A stretch of DNA of 64,000 bases, from positions 129,888,501 through 129,952,500 of the forward strand of contig CM032233.1 of assembly GCA_019009955.1 (NCBI GenBank), read 5' to 3'. Origin of the DNA: Riptortus pedestris. Taxonomy: Eukaryota > Arthropoda > Insecta > Hemiptera > Alydidae. The notes under the pieces were generated by a model. It had not been told where the DNA came from and searched no databases. It saw only the letters and a list, made by a program, of their open reading frames with translations. The position numbers were made by a program, and so were the translations under genes. The first letter of the stretch is position 1, and each line of letters starts with the position of its first letter. This document shows positions 33,930-45,858 of this stretch, piece by piece.

Positions 33930-36900
33930 TAGTCATTGGAAGGAATCATGAAGCAAAAGAGTTGGTTGTGTTCTATTAATGATGATTACTCGAAGATAAC
34001 AGGATGTAGACAATTGCCATGCGTTGTATCCGAAGAGGGTTTTGACGTGACAGTACCTACAATACTGTAAAACATTAGGGTCAGTGAAATTATAATATAT
34101 TTTTTATAGATTTTTACCCTTTGCTTTCTGTTAAAGAACATCGTGATTATTCAAAGACAACGAGGTAGAAAGGGGAGCCTTATGGTGCATTAGAGATGGC
34201 TATTGGAGTCTAACAGGGTGAAAAGCAGCGCTATATGTTGTAACAGTGATGGTTATTGGAAGATTATGGAGTGGAGAGGAGTGTTCTATGCTGTAACATT
34301 GATGGTTATTGGAACATAACGGGATGGAAATGAGTGCTTTATTAGTGATTATTCTTGGAAGGCAATATAGCAGGAAGAGATGCCTCATGCGTGAAGATGG
34401 ATGGTTCATGAACGACAGCAGTGAGAAGTGTGCTTTTTACTTGTAGCCTTGTGATATGGAACGGGGGATAGGAATGATTCGTCCTGCATTAGTCATTATT
34501 CTTGGAAAGCAATAGGGTGGGAAGGGATGCTTCATGCATGAAGATGGATGGTTCATGGAAGATAGCAGTGAGAGGAGTGCTACACACTGCAGCCTGGTGA
34601 TATGCAACGGAGGATAGGAGTGATTCATTCTGCATTAGTGATTATTCTTGAAAAGCAATAGGGCGGGAAGGGATGTTCCATGCATGAAGATGGATGGTTC
34701 ATGGAAGACAGCAGAGAGAGGAGTGCTAAACACTGCAGCCTGGTGATATGCAACGGGGGATAGGAGTGATTCATTCTGCATTAGTGATTATTCTTGAAAA
34801 GCAATATGGCGGGAAGGGATGCTTCATGCATGAAGATGGATGGTTCATGGAAGATAGCAGTGAGAGGAGTGCTAAACACTGCAGCCTGGTGATATGCAAC
34901 GGAGGATAGGAGTGATTCATTCTGCATTAGTGATTATTCTTGAAAAGCAATATGGCGGGAAGGGATGCTTCATGCATGAAGATGGATGGTTCATGTAAGA
35001 CAGCAGTGAGAGGAGTGCTAAACACTGCAGCCTGGTGATATGCAACGGGGGATAGGAGTGATTCATACTGCATTAGTCATTAAACAAAGAAAGCAATAGG
35101 GCGGGAAGGGATGTTCCATGCATGAAGATGGATGGTTCATGGAAGACAGCAGTGAGAGGAGTGCTAAACACTGCAGCCTGGTGATATGCAACGGGGGATA
35201 GGAGTGATTCATCCTGAATTAGTGATTATTCTTGGAAAGCAATAGGGCGAGAAAGAATGCTTCATGCATGAAGATGGATGGTTCATGGAAGATAGCAGAG
35301 AGAGGAGTGCTAAACACTGCAGTCTGGTGATATGCAACGGGGGATAGGAGTGATTCATCCTGAGTTAGTGATTATTCTTGGAAAGCAATAGGGCGGGAAG
35401 GAATGCTTCATGCAAGGGCTGGATGGTTCATGGAAGATAGCAGTAAGAGGAGTGATAAACACTGCAGCCTGGTGATATGCAACGGGGGATAGGAGTGATT
35501 CATCCTGAGTTAGTGATTATTCTTGTACAGAACTACGCCGGGAAGGGATCCATAATGCAAGAAGATGGAGGGTTCAGGGAAGATAGCAGTAAGAGGAGTG
35601 ATAAACACTGCAGCCTGGTGATATGCAACGGGGGATAGGAGTGATTCATTCTGCATTAGTGATTATTCTTGAAAAGCAATAGGCCGGGAAGGGATGTTTC
35701 ATGCATGAAGATGAATGGTTCATGGAAGATAGCAGTGAGAGGAGTGATAAACACTGCAGCCTGGTGATATGCAACGGGGGATAGGAGTGATTCATTCTGC
35801 TTTAGTGATTATTCTTAATAAGCAATAGGCCGGGAAGGGATGTTTCATGCATCAAGATGAATGGTTCATGGAAGATAGCAGTGAGAGGAGTGATAAACAC
35901 TGCAGCCTGGTGATATGCAACGGGGGATAGGAGTGATTCATTCTGCATTAGTGATTATTCTTGAAAAGCAATATGGCGGGAAGGGATGCTTCATGCATGA
36001 AGATGGATGGTTCATGGAAGATAGCAGTAAGAGGAGTGATAAACACTGCAGCCTGGTGATATGCAACGGGGGATAGGAGTGATTCATTCTGCATTAGTGA
36101 TTATTCTTGAAAAGCAATAGGCCGGGAAGGGATGTTTCATGCATGAAGATGAATGGTTCATGGAAGATAGCAGTGAGAGGAGTGATAAACACTGCAGCCT
36201 GGTGATATGCAACGGGGGATAGGAATGATTCATCATGCCTTAGTGATTGTTCTTGGAAAGCAATAGGGCGGGAAGGGATGTTTCATGCATGAAGATGCAT
36301 GGTTCATGGAAGATAGCAGTGAGATGAGTCCTAAACACTGCAGCCTGGTGATATGCAACGGGGGATAGGATTGATTCATTATGCATTAGTGATTTTTCTT
36401 GAAAAGCAATATGGCGGGAAGGGATGTTTCATGCATGAAGATGGATGGTTCATGGAAGACAGCAGAGAGAGGAGTGCTAAACACTGCAGCCTGGTGATAT
36501 GCAACGGGGGATAGGAGTGATTCATCCTGAGTTAGTGATTATTCTTGGAAAGCAATAGGGCGGGAAGGGATGCTTCATGCATGAAGATGGATGGTTCATG
36601 GAAGATAGCAGTAAGAGGAGTGATAAACACTGCAGCCTGGTGATATGCAACGGGGGATAGGAGTGATTCATCCTGAGTTAGTGATTATTCTTGGAAAGCA
36701 ATAGGGCGGGAAGGAATCCTTCATGCAAGGGCTGGATGGTTCATGGAAGATAGCAGTAAGAGGAGTGATAAACACTGCAGCCTGGTGATATGCAACGGGG
36801 GATAGGAGTGATTCATTCTGCATTAGTGATTATTCTTGAAAAGCAATAGGCCGGGAAGGGATGTTTCATGCATGAAGATGAATGGTTCATGGAAGATAGC

Positions 36901-39900
36901 AGTGAGAGGAGTGATAAACACTGCAGCCTGGTGATATGCAACGGGGGATAGGAGTGATTCATTCTGCATTAGTGATTATTCTTAAAAAGCAATAGGCCGG
37001 GAAGGGATGTTTCATGCATGAAGATGAATGGTTCATGGAAGATAGCAGTGAGAGGAGTGATAAACACTGCAGCCTGGTGATATGCAACGGGGGATAGGAG
37101 TGATTCATTCTGCATTAGTGATTATTCTTGAAAAGCAATATGGCGGGAAGGGATGCTTCATGCATGAAGATGGATGGTTCATGGAAGATAGCAGTAAGAG
37201 GAGTGATAAACACTGCAGCCTGGTGATATGCAACGGGGGATAGGAGTGATTCATCCTGAGTTAGTGATTATTCTTGGAAAGCAATAGGGCGGGAAGGAAT
37301 GCTTCATGCAAGGGCTGGATGGTTCATGGAAGATAGCAGTAAGAGGAGTGATAAACACTGCAGCCTGGTGATATGCAACGGGGGATAGGAGTGATTCATT
37401 CTGCATTAGTGATTATTCTTGAAAAGCAATAGGCCGGGAAGGGATGTTTCATGCATGAAGATGAATGGTTCATGGAAGATAGCAGTGAGAGGAGTGATAA
37501 ACACTGCAGCCTGGTGATATGCAACGGGGGATAGGAGTGATTCATTCTGCATTAGTGATTATTCTTAAAAAGCAATATGGCGGGAAGGGATGCTTCATGC
37601 ATGAAGATGGATGGTTCATGGAAGATAGCAGTGAGAGGAGTGCTAAACACTGCAGCCTGGTGATATGCAACGGAGGATAGGAGTGATTCATCCTGAATTA
37701 GTGATTATTCTTGGAAAGCATTAGGGCGGGAAGGGGGGTTCATTCATGAAGATAGATGGTTCGTGGAAGATAGCAGTGAGAGGAGTGCTAAACACTAAAC
37801 ACCTGCAGCCTGGTGATATGTCAACGGATGGACTAGGAGTGATACAAATTCCTGAATTAGTGATTATTCTTGAAAGGCAATTGGCGGGATGGGATGTTTC
37901 ATGCATATGAGATGAATGGTTCATGGAAGATAGCAGTGAGAAGAGTGATAAACACATGTGCAGGCTGGTGATATGCAACGGGGGATATAGGAGTGATTCA
38001 TCTGCAATTAGTGATCTATTCTTGAAAAGCAATATGGCGGGAAGGGATGCTTCATGCATGAGATGGATGGTTCATGGAAGAAAGCTGTGAGAGGAGTGCT
38101 TAAACACAGCAGCCTGGTGATATGAAACGGGGGATAGGGAGTGATTCATTCTGAGTTAGTGATTATTCTTGGGAAAGCAATAGGGCGGGAAAGGATGCTT
38201 CATGCATGAAGATGGGATGGTTTCGTGGAAGATAGCAGTAAGAGGGAGTGATAAACACTGCTGCATGGTGATATGCAACGGGGGATAGGAGTGATTCATT
38301 CTGAGTTAGTGATTATTCTTGGAAAGCAATAGGGCGGGAAGGATTGCTTACATTGCAAGGGCTGGATGGTTCATGGAAGATAGCAGTATTAAGAGGAGTG
38401 ATAAACACTGCAGCCTGGTGATATGCAAACGGGGGATAGGAGTGATTCATTCTGCCATAGTGATTATTCTTGAAAATCAATAGGCCGGGAAGGGTATATG
38501 TTTTATGCATGAAGATGAAATGGTTCATGGAAGATAGCAGATGAGAGGAGTGATAAACACTGCAGCCTGGTTGATATGCAACCGGGGATAGGAGTGATTC
38601 ATTCTGCATTAGTGATTATTCTTAAAAAAGCAATAGGCCGGGAAGGGATGTTTCTTGCATTAACCCTAGTATTACCGACCTCTCCCAGGTCTCATGGATT
38701 ACCAAGGGGGGGGGGGCTCCTCGAGCCCACAACCTTAAAAACCTTTTATTTTGGTTCTATAATTTTTTTAAAATTTTTATTTCTATTGGATTATGTTTAA
38801 TGAACGTTTCTTATGACACCTGTGAAAAAAAAAAATTAAAAAAAAAATTAAATACAAAAATAAAAATAAATTAAAAAAAAAAAGTTCGGATGGGGAAAAA
38901 ATGATGACTTTAAATTAAATTTAATTTTATTCTACTTGAGGAACAAATCTAAAAATTGTTATACAAAAAAGTAATCTAAATCTAAGTTATAAAAACAATA
39001 AAATATAATAATAATTTAAGAAAATATAATTATCAGATTCGTAATGCAATTATCGGTGGTTTTGCACAATAATTTTTTTTCCGAGTGTTTATCCAGGATG
39101 CAGCATGGACTAACTGTTCCCCTAGTTGGGAACAACCTAGAAAATCTTCTCTTTTCTAAAAAAGTACCTATCAGGAGCAATAATTATAACCATCTCAGTA
39201 ATATATTTTTATATGAAAAAAAATTATATGGGGAGAATATATATTTTTTTTTTGAGAAAAAAAAAACTTGAGAAGGTTTGTGTATGTTAAAATTACATCA
39301 AAGTAATTATTATTTGAGCAATATAATTAATAACACTTGAATTACTAGTTAAAAGTAGTATTAAATATCAGTGGGCTCGAGGAGCCCCCTCCTTGGTACT
39401 TAAGTGTATAACTACCCCTTGCACTACCAAGGGGGGGCACCTCGAGGCCATACGTCAAAAAAAATTTTTTTTCTCAATATAGAATTTTTTTTATTTCATT
39501 TTGTTGTTAGAATTCTCATTCTAGGATGTTTTTCTAATGAATACATAAAATATCAAAAATATCCCATTCAAATTGGGTGATACGGAACAAAAACAAAAAA
39601 TTGTGGGCTCAAGGTGCCCCCCCCCCTTGGTACTTCTAGGGTTAAGATAAATGGTTTATTGAAGACAACATTGAGAAAAGTTTTATTTAATGTTTTGTAT
39701 TGTGATGAATTTTGGAAGGCAAAAGGATAAGGGATGTTCTTAATGCTGTCTAAAAGATCTTGGAACGCAGTGGTGAATATAATTGTGCTTCATACGGCAT
39801 AGGGTAATGAAGTGGAATAAGTGATTTATTCTGTATTAGTAATGATACTTTTTAGGAAACGGGAACGAGGGGGTAGCTTATGCTGCATTCTGATGGTTTT

Positions 39901-40525
39901 CGGAAGTTAAATAGAGAGTAATGATTCTTGGGTGACAACGGGAACGAGGGAGTGATTAATACTGTATTGTGATAGTGCTTGGTACTTAAGGAAGGGAGGA
40001 GTAGTTCTTGCAAAGAAAGTGGTAAATATTTTTTTCTACGATGGAAGACATCTTTGAGAGAACTTTATTACGAAATGGAGCAGGGGACAGGAATGCCTTA
40101 TGCAGTATGACTGGTTGTACTTGCACAGAATGAAGGGGGTAGATAGGGATGCTTTGTGGGTGTGCATTAAGTGCGATGGTTGACATCATTGAGAGGAGGA
40201 GTGGATTTCACTGCATGTTTAGGGATAGTTATTAGTGCAGATTTTGGAATGCACAGGGAAGAAGAATACTTTAACGGTGTGTTAGAAATGGCTCTTGAGA
40301 GGCAAAGGCATTAGGAGTGGTTTATGCTTTATTAGTGATGGCCTGGAAGTCAGTAGGAATGAAGTGGTACTTTATCCTGCATCAGTGATAAGTTTTCGGA
40401 ACATAATAGAGTGGAAAGGTGTGATTAATGCTGCATTAGTGATGGTCCTGGGCAGGCAACAGAAGGGAAGGGGCACTTAAGGCCATATATGGGTCTTCGA
40501 ATGCAATATTGTAGGATGTACTTTA
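33930..40525. repeat. Hierarchical satellite, 146-bp period core
   Basis: The homogeneous core (about 34440-38659) has near-identical units around GCAGCCTGGTGATATGCAAC. Measured starts are 34591, 34737, 34883 and 35029, exactly 146 bp apart. Each 146-bp unit is three related sub-repeats of about 54, 53 and 39 bp, built on (T)TAGTGAT...TGGAA...GGGAAGGG...CTGCA. Variants recur as a tetramer: AGGGCTGG-type units sit 583 bp apart at 36728 and 37311. Both flanks (33930-34440 and 39646-40525) are strongly diverged and show the 50-54-bp ancestral unit, for example TTAGTGATGGTCCTGG. It is split by a piggyBac-like element at 38664-39641. No coding content. Confidence 0.9.
38664..39641. mobile_element. 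Non-autonomous piggyBac-like element with TTAA duplication
   Basis: It is bounded by TTAA (38660-38663 and 39642-39645). The termini are CCCTAGTATTACC on the left and, read inward, CCCTAGAAGTACC on the right. Both are followed by CAAGGGGGGG and GAGCCCAC (terminal inverted repeats of about 40 bp). CCCTAG plus a TTAA target is the piggyBac signature. The host satellite reads TGCATGAAGATGAATGG at this spot, so the pre-insertion site was TGCATTAAGATAAATGG. There is no transposase frame. A second internal pair of terminus-like blocks at 39365-39440 suggests two fused copies. Confidence 0.85.
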
Positions 40526-41060
40526 TGGGGTATTCATCATCATCATGATCTAAAGGCTACATCTTGTAGTTGCAACCATTGCGTTATTTCGGAAGCTGCT
40601 CTTTTCACATTGCTATTCCCACCGAAATCCATAAGATGTTTGATGTCTTCAAAATAGAATTTCCTAGACCTCACACTTACCCTATGTTTACCTTGAATAT
40701 AAATTTGTGATGACATCGTTGCACCTTATGATATGCCAAGGACTTCTTCTTTCTTTTACCTGATTTAGAACTTACACGTTGCATTTTTTTCTTGAATCCA
40801 ACGTTTTCTGGAGATTCTGCGCCAAATCCATATTTCCATTACTTCCAAACTATTATATTCCCATATATTCTTCATATTTTAATGGCAAGGGTCACCAATA
40901 AAAACACCTTTCTTTCCCCGAATACTTTATTCACAATCGCCCTACATGTCTCGTGTGCAATGCCTTCAGGTGCATTTGAGTCCTGAAGTGGTCGTTCCTT
41001 CTTACATTCGTTGAAACACGACCCGTAATGCGGTCGTTGAAACTGATCGGAGTTTCAACT
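40526..41060. other. Sequence before the RT relic, with a repeat 3' end
   Basis: 40870-40985 shares with 44650-44770 the block CTACATG-TCTCG/TTTCG ... CTTCAGG. The rest has no signature. Confidence 0.4.
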
Positions 41061-41600
41061 TTAACTATGAGAATATATAAGAATATTCAATGAAACTATG
41101 AAGAATATATAAGAGTATTGGGCCCAGAATAAGAAGAGTAATATATCCCCTCTTGTGGGGTGTCCCAACTTTTGTTCTACAGTTGTACACTCCAATCGAA
41201 ACAAATAACGAAACCCTTTTTGTGATATCCTTGCAATATATCCTTTTGTCTTGCTTAGCAAGTGCTTTTCTTCTATCGACTACAGCTCTACTCTAATTGC
41301 CTTTATTGTATCCAGAGAAGCAAAACTCCTTCACTCTTTCAAGAATTATTTTTCCAATTTTAATATTTATATTTCCTTGAGTTATTTTCTTCTCTACTAC
41401 TAAAACGTTCATTTTATGTGCATTAATCTAGAGTTTAAACTGATCTTGGGTGTCCTTTAGGACCTTTAGGCAGCATTCTTCTACATGAACTTATTCAACA
41501 GATAAGGTAACCGAGCACACTCTTGTCTTACACCTTTCTTAAGTCGAGCTTCCCCTTCACCCTCATTAATAATGATTTGTGTACTCTGATTTTTATTTCA
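41061..41600 (-). pseudogene. Decayed reverse transcriptase of an RTE-like element
   Basis: On the minus strand, 41577-41480 encodes EARLKKGVRQECARLPYLL. This matches the RT segment (KGVRQGCxLSPxLFN) preceding the catalytic YxDD. After a stop and a gap that removes the YADD region, 41415-41300 encodes NVLVVEKKITQGN and IKIGKIILERVKEFCFSGY, matching the block after YADD (KTKVMVVGK ... LERVKEFxYLG). Multiple stops and deletions make it non-functional. Confidence 0.8.
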
Positions 41601-41631
41601 ATATTCTAAAATCAACAACAAGCAACACATT

Positions 41632-41700
41632 TTAGCAGATTCCTCTAAAGGGAAATCTGCTATTGAGGTCGTACTCACGACGCGATTTTCGGAAACATTC

Positions 41701-41760
<60 letters not shown>
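41632..41760 (-). mobile_element. Family A, 3' end fragment with (TA)n
   Basis: TTAGCAGATTCCTCTAAAGG and TACTCACGACGCGATTTTC, then (TA)n 41706-41761, where family B takes over. Confidence 0.75.
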
Positions 41761-41763
<3 letters not shown>

Positions 41764-42440
41764 TAGCTAAGGTACCCGGCTTCGCCCGGGAATTCATTTC
41801 AGGCTCAATGAAGATGGTATTTTTTGGCGAGGCTTTACTTTCCACTATATTTTGACATTTCCCCATCCCAGTGTTTAGAATTTATACCCGTCGTTGCTGT
41901 GGATTTGTTAATAATAAAATTATTTGTTATTTAAGAGTTCACTGTCCTCAATATTTTTATATTTCCCGTCTCCTGTGCATGTAGTTTTTTTTTTAAACTT
42001 AATGGACCATATAATTCATTATCGTAGAAAGTATTCTATCTTCTAAACCATATATAAAAGTTCCTTGATAACTTTGAGAGCTGTTTTAGGTCCGTCAATA
42101 CCGCTATAACCCCCACTCCCGTTCGAACCTAAAAATTGTAATATAGCTTATAATCATGGAAGAATTAATGCTAATTTACATATAGAGCTATGTATGTTCG
42201 GTTCAGTCGTTAATGCCCAATAAAATTGTTGGCTGCCTCTTTAGATTTTAGTGTATATCTCGTTTATACTTTGTTAAACGACAAAAGTGAATACAACAAA
42301 AGTTACTCTACATATCAAAATAAATAACTTTTTCTATGTGCATATTTGCCGAAAACCCAATAGGAAACGAAATATCGCTATTTTTAATTTCAGGCCTCCC
42401 TTATAACCCCCACTCCTGCTCGTCCCTAGAAATGTTGGAA
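41761..42440 (+). mobile_element. Family B, 5' two-thirds
   Basis: The head is TACTAGCTAAGGTACCCGG. It continues through GTTTAGAATTTATACCCGTC, GCATGTAG followed by an intact oligo-T (the empty site for 30120), and TATACTTTGTTAAACGAC. It stops at CTAGAAATGTTGG. This is the best uninterrupted reference copy here. Confidence 0.8.
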
Positions 42441-42615
42441 TCTCCGTCCCCTCCTCCCCTCATTTGTTATTTATTTTAATTAGAATATAACATCGTTATT
42501 TCTTTCCAATACAAATTTAAACTATAAGAGCATTTCGATTATTTAATTTGTGGAATGTATTATTTAAAGAAAGTCACGCTGAACTTGCACAACGTGTGAT
42601 AGCGGAAGTTCGGCC

Positions 42616-42670
<55 letters not shown>

Positions 42671-43019
42671 TTATATATGCATGGGTGGTATACATTATTT
42701 TATTTCCTCCGACATTATGACGTCATTAAAATGACTGTGTACTATCCATAACTATTAAACTTTACTTGTAATGTCATTATAACAAAAGACACTATGAATT
42801 TAAACTCAATATGATTTGAAGTTGCGGGGGGGGGGGTGCTACGATATCTTTCCCTCATCTCGCTTTTAGAATATAAATTACATAAATTATTTTTTGGGTA
42901 ACACTGTTATTTATTTGCACTAGGTAAATATTTTACTAGAAAATTCGATTTTTTTTAAAGTTTTGAATAAAAAATGTAAGTGAAGCAATGCCGATAACAC
43001 TAAAACGGAAGCGGAAGTT
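42441..43019. other. AT-rich sequence with (TA)n, no gene seen
   Basis: (TA)n at 42618-42672 and a G9 run at 42824. No coding signature. Confidence 0.45.
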
Positions 43020-43387
43020 TTCGGGAGGCTAATACATCTAAACGTTTTATGAAAAAATAAAGATCAAGTTTGTTAACGCATCGGACAAGTAGGAGGGGGG
43101 TTTAGAGGGGGGATTTGGGAAATTCTTAATATCTCCGTTATTATGCATCTGATCGAAAAAGTGTACAGAGCCATTATTATTGAACATTTAATATTCTATG
43201 TATGTTGTTATATACACTTGCTCTACACATTGAATATCAACGGAGATATTTGCATTTTTTATATTTCAGCCTTCAGTAAACCCCCACTCATGTTATATTA
43301 ACAATAAGCTGGTATATAATAAAACACTTTATTTGAAGCTTAAATACTAAATATTGTTTTCATTGAACTTCTACGTTTTGCGGTAAA
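43020..43387 (-). mobile_element. Family A, third-lineage fragment
   Basis: AAAGATCAAGTTTGTTAACG, a G-run, CTCCGTTATTATGCATC, CTTCAGTAAACCCCCACTC and TTGCGGTAAATG. Both termini are missing. Confidence 0.65.
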
Positions 43388-43506
43388 TGAAATTCTCTTA
43401 GGGGAAATCAGCTATTGACGTCTTACTCATGTCGCAATTTTTGAAATTTTACCTCAAATCTATCTTCCCAGGAGATGACGAAGATGAGGTCCGTTCAAAA
43501 CTGTGT

Positions 43507-43569
<63 letters not shown>

Positions 43570-44216
43570 TGTTTGTTACCGCTCTAGCAGTCGCAATTAT
43601 TGTTTAATCATTACCAAACTCGATATTTAGTTGTTTTATGTAAAAAGAAAGATCAAGTTCGTTAACGGCTGAAATTGAGCAAGGGGGAGTATGGGTTTTC
43701 AAAAATATCTCCGTTACCATAGGTCGGATCGAAAAATTGTATAGAACCAATCTTATTGCTCATTAAATGTACTATAAATATTGTTATATACATTTATTCA
43801 CTATCTTGAATATTAACCGAGATATTTTCAGCCATCAGAAAACCGCCACTTCTACTCATGTTACCTAAACAATACTCACTGGGACTACTAAAATTCGATT
43901 GATTGAGATAACAATTATTCTGACTCATTATTAATTACAGTACTAGATATAGTAAATAGTTCTCAATAAAATTAATATGTTATATTCTGATATATTTCAG
44001 TAATTGTTTTCCTTTCCGGTGTGAGGCGGGCAGACCAGTTTGTTTACATTTCTAACCTCTGTTGGGAGGTTATTGGAATTGCATGAAACATTTCTTATTT
44101 CCGTTTGTATTTATTCACGGTGGTGTTGTGTTACCAGTATGTAGATTTATCTATTACTACACTTCAAGGAGGAAATCTGCTTAGTTTACGCAGCCCCTGC
44201 GTGATGGACTTTTTAA
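43388..44216 (-). mobile_element. Family A, complete, long lineage
   Basis: CTTAGGGGAAATCAGC through (TA)n (43508-43566), GCTCTAGCAGTCGC, CTTATTTCCGTTTG and ATTTATCTATTAC, to the 5' end CCCCTGCGTGATGGAC at 44202. Confidence 0.85.
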
Positions 44217-44420
44217 GTTGGATGAGGTAAGCGGTGTTAGTTATAGGTATTTAAACGTAATGAAGTGGGAAGGCGCGATCTATGCTATATTAGCTAGTGA
44301 TGGCTTTTGAAAGGCTTCGAGGTGCTTAGAGAAAGGGGTATCTAATGGTGTTTCAGATATGGTGGCTTATGCTGTATTACAGGCGGTCCTTGCAATGCAA
44401 TGGGGCAGGTCTCCTTAAAC
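44217..44420. repeat. Outlying diverged satellite units
   Basis: TAATGAAGTGGGAAGGCGCG, CTAGTGATGGCTTTTGAAAGG and GCAATGGGGCAGG follow the order of the 50-54-bp ancestral unit of the 33.9-40.5 kb array. The main array ends nearly 4 kb to the left. Confidence 0.55.
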
Positions 44421-44546
44421 ACACTATTAGCCATTCACTATGCATACTAAACAGGTATCACGTAGTGGATCCTTTCCACTCCCAACTAAAATTTCCACTT
44501 CACGTAAACACAACACATAATATTTGCTTCACTACACAGTGAAAAC

Positions 44547-44645
44547 AGTCCACCACGCTGTGGCTGAGTAAACTAAGCAGATTTCCCACGAGCTGGTATA
44601 ACACACATGTGATATCAGTTCACTACTTATTCTGTATTTCTATGT
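44547..44645 (+). mobile_element. Family A, fourth 5' lineage fragment
   Basis: CACCACGCTGTGGCTGAG (hairpin arms altered), AACTAAGCAGATTTCCCACG, then TATAACACACATGTGATATC. Confidence 0.6.
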
Positions 44646-44649
44646 AAAA

Positions 44650-44770
44650 TAAATTCTTCATATTTTATGGCATTGGTTTCGAATAAATAATTTTTTTTTC
44701 GGTGCAATCTTTATTGAAACTGCCCTACATGTTTCGTGGCTTACTTGCCACCTCTTCAGGGGCTATGCCT
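44650..44770 (-). repeat. Element 3' end with a hammerhead-like hairpin
   Basis: On the minus strand: CCTGAAGAG, a perfect 5-bp stem GTGGC/GCCAC with loop AAGTAA, then GAAACATGTAGGGC and a polyadenylation-like AATAAAG. A decayed relative is at 40870-40985. A layout analogue is at 53408-53465. Confidence 0.5.
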
Positions 44771-44930
44771 TTTCAAAAATAATTATATAAAAAATTAATA
44801 ACATTAATTTAACATATCCCCTAATAATTCATTTGCTAGATATTGTATTAGTTGGGGCCTATATTTATGATATATTTATTAAATCTAATTATTAATTCCT
44901 ACTTACATTTCTGAAGTGCTCGTTTCCATT

Positions 44931-45535
44931 TTAGCAGATTTCCCTTAAGGGAAATCAGCTATTGAGGTTGTACTCATTACCCGATTTTCGAAAAATTTAC
45001 TCAAATGTCCATCGGTCCTACCCAAGGATGACGAAAATGATATATATAATTTTGAACGGACCTCATTTTCGTCATCTCATGGGTAGGATATATATATATA
45101 TATATACTCTAGCGGTCGCAATTTTTATTTGATCGTTACAATATATTTAAACGTTTTATGCAAAAAGACAGATCAAGTTCGTCAATGGCTGAAATCGGAC
45201 TTGTGGGAGGGGGGGGGGGTTTAGAGGAGGGATTTTTGAAAATTCCAAATATTCCCGTTACCATACGTCGGATCAAAAAATTGTATTGATCCAATCTTAT
45301 TGTAAATTAAATTTACTATAAATTTTGTTCTATATATTTATTCTCTATCTTGAATATTAACCGAGATATTTGCATTTTAATTAAATGTAGGCGGATAGCT
45401 CACGAGTGAGTTTCCCGCCAAAAACTAGTTCGGCCGTATCCGTAACTGATCGTCTCTAGTATGGAGTTTTCTCTATTGTATAACTTCACGTGGGAAATCT
45501 GCTTAGTTCACGCAGCCCCTGCGTGAAGGACTTTT
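44931..45535 (-). mobile_element. Family A, complete, with inverted core
   Basis: TTAGCAGATTTCCCTTAAGG to CCCCTGCGTGAAGGAC. Inside, at 45016-45090, the 3' block appears twice in opposite orientation (CCTACCCAAGGATGACG and CGTCATCTCATGGGTAGG), forming a fold-back. Confidence 0.85.
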
Positions 45536-45537
45536 AA

Positions 45538-45606
45538 ATTCGTTGCGACAGTCCTCACAGAGGAGCTTTTACATTCGTTGCGACTGTCCTCACAGAGGAG
45601 GTAGTT
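45538..45606 (+). repeat. 34-bp direct duplication
   Basis: ATTCGTTGCGACAGTCCTC and ATTCGTTGCGACTGTCCTC, each followed by ACAGAGGAG, start 34 bp apart. Confidence 0.8.
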
Positions 45607-45694
45607 GACACAGAGAGGTTTCCGAAGTAAGTCAATCTTGAACTCGATTATTTCGTGTCGTAATTTAAAATCGATTAACCTAAGATAAAATGTT

Positions 45695-45858
45695 AAATAA
45701 ATATCTTGGTTAATATTGAAGATAAAAAATGAATCTATATAATAATATTTATAGAAAATTTAATTTGCAATAACATTGATTCTATGCAATTTTGTGATCC
45801 GACTTATAATAACAGAGATATTTTGAAGTTTCAAAAGTCCCTTAAGGGAAATCTGCTA
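45695..45858 (+). mobile_element. Family A with internal deletion
   Basis: AATATCTTGGTTAATATTG through CGACTTATAATAACAGAG, then directly TCCCTTAAGGGAAATCTGC. The core palindrome, the TA tract and the 3' block are deleted. Confidence 0.7.

Noticed and set aside
37721..38609. Open frames of 98-112 codons on the minus strand
   Set aside because: They lie wholly within the 146-bp satellite and repeat with it; indels break them between units.
33930..40525. CRISPR-like regular repeats
   Set aside because: Units are contiguous 146-bp repeats without unique spacers, in a eukaryotic transposon-rich context.
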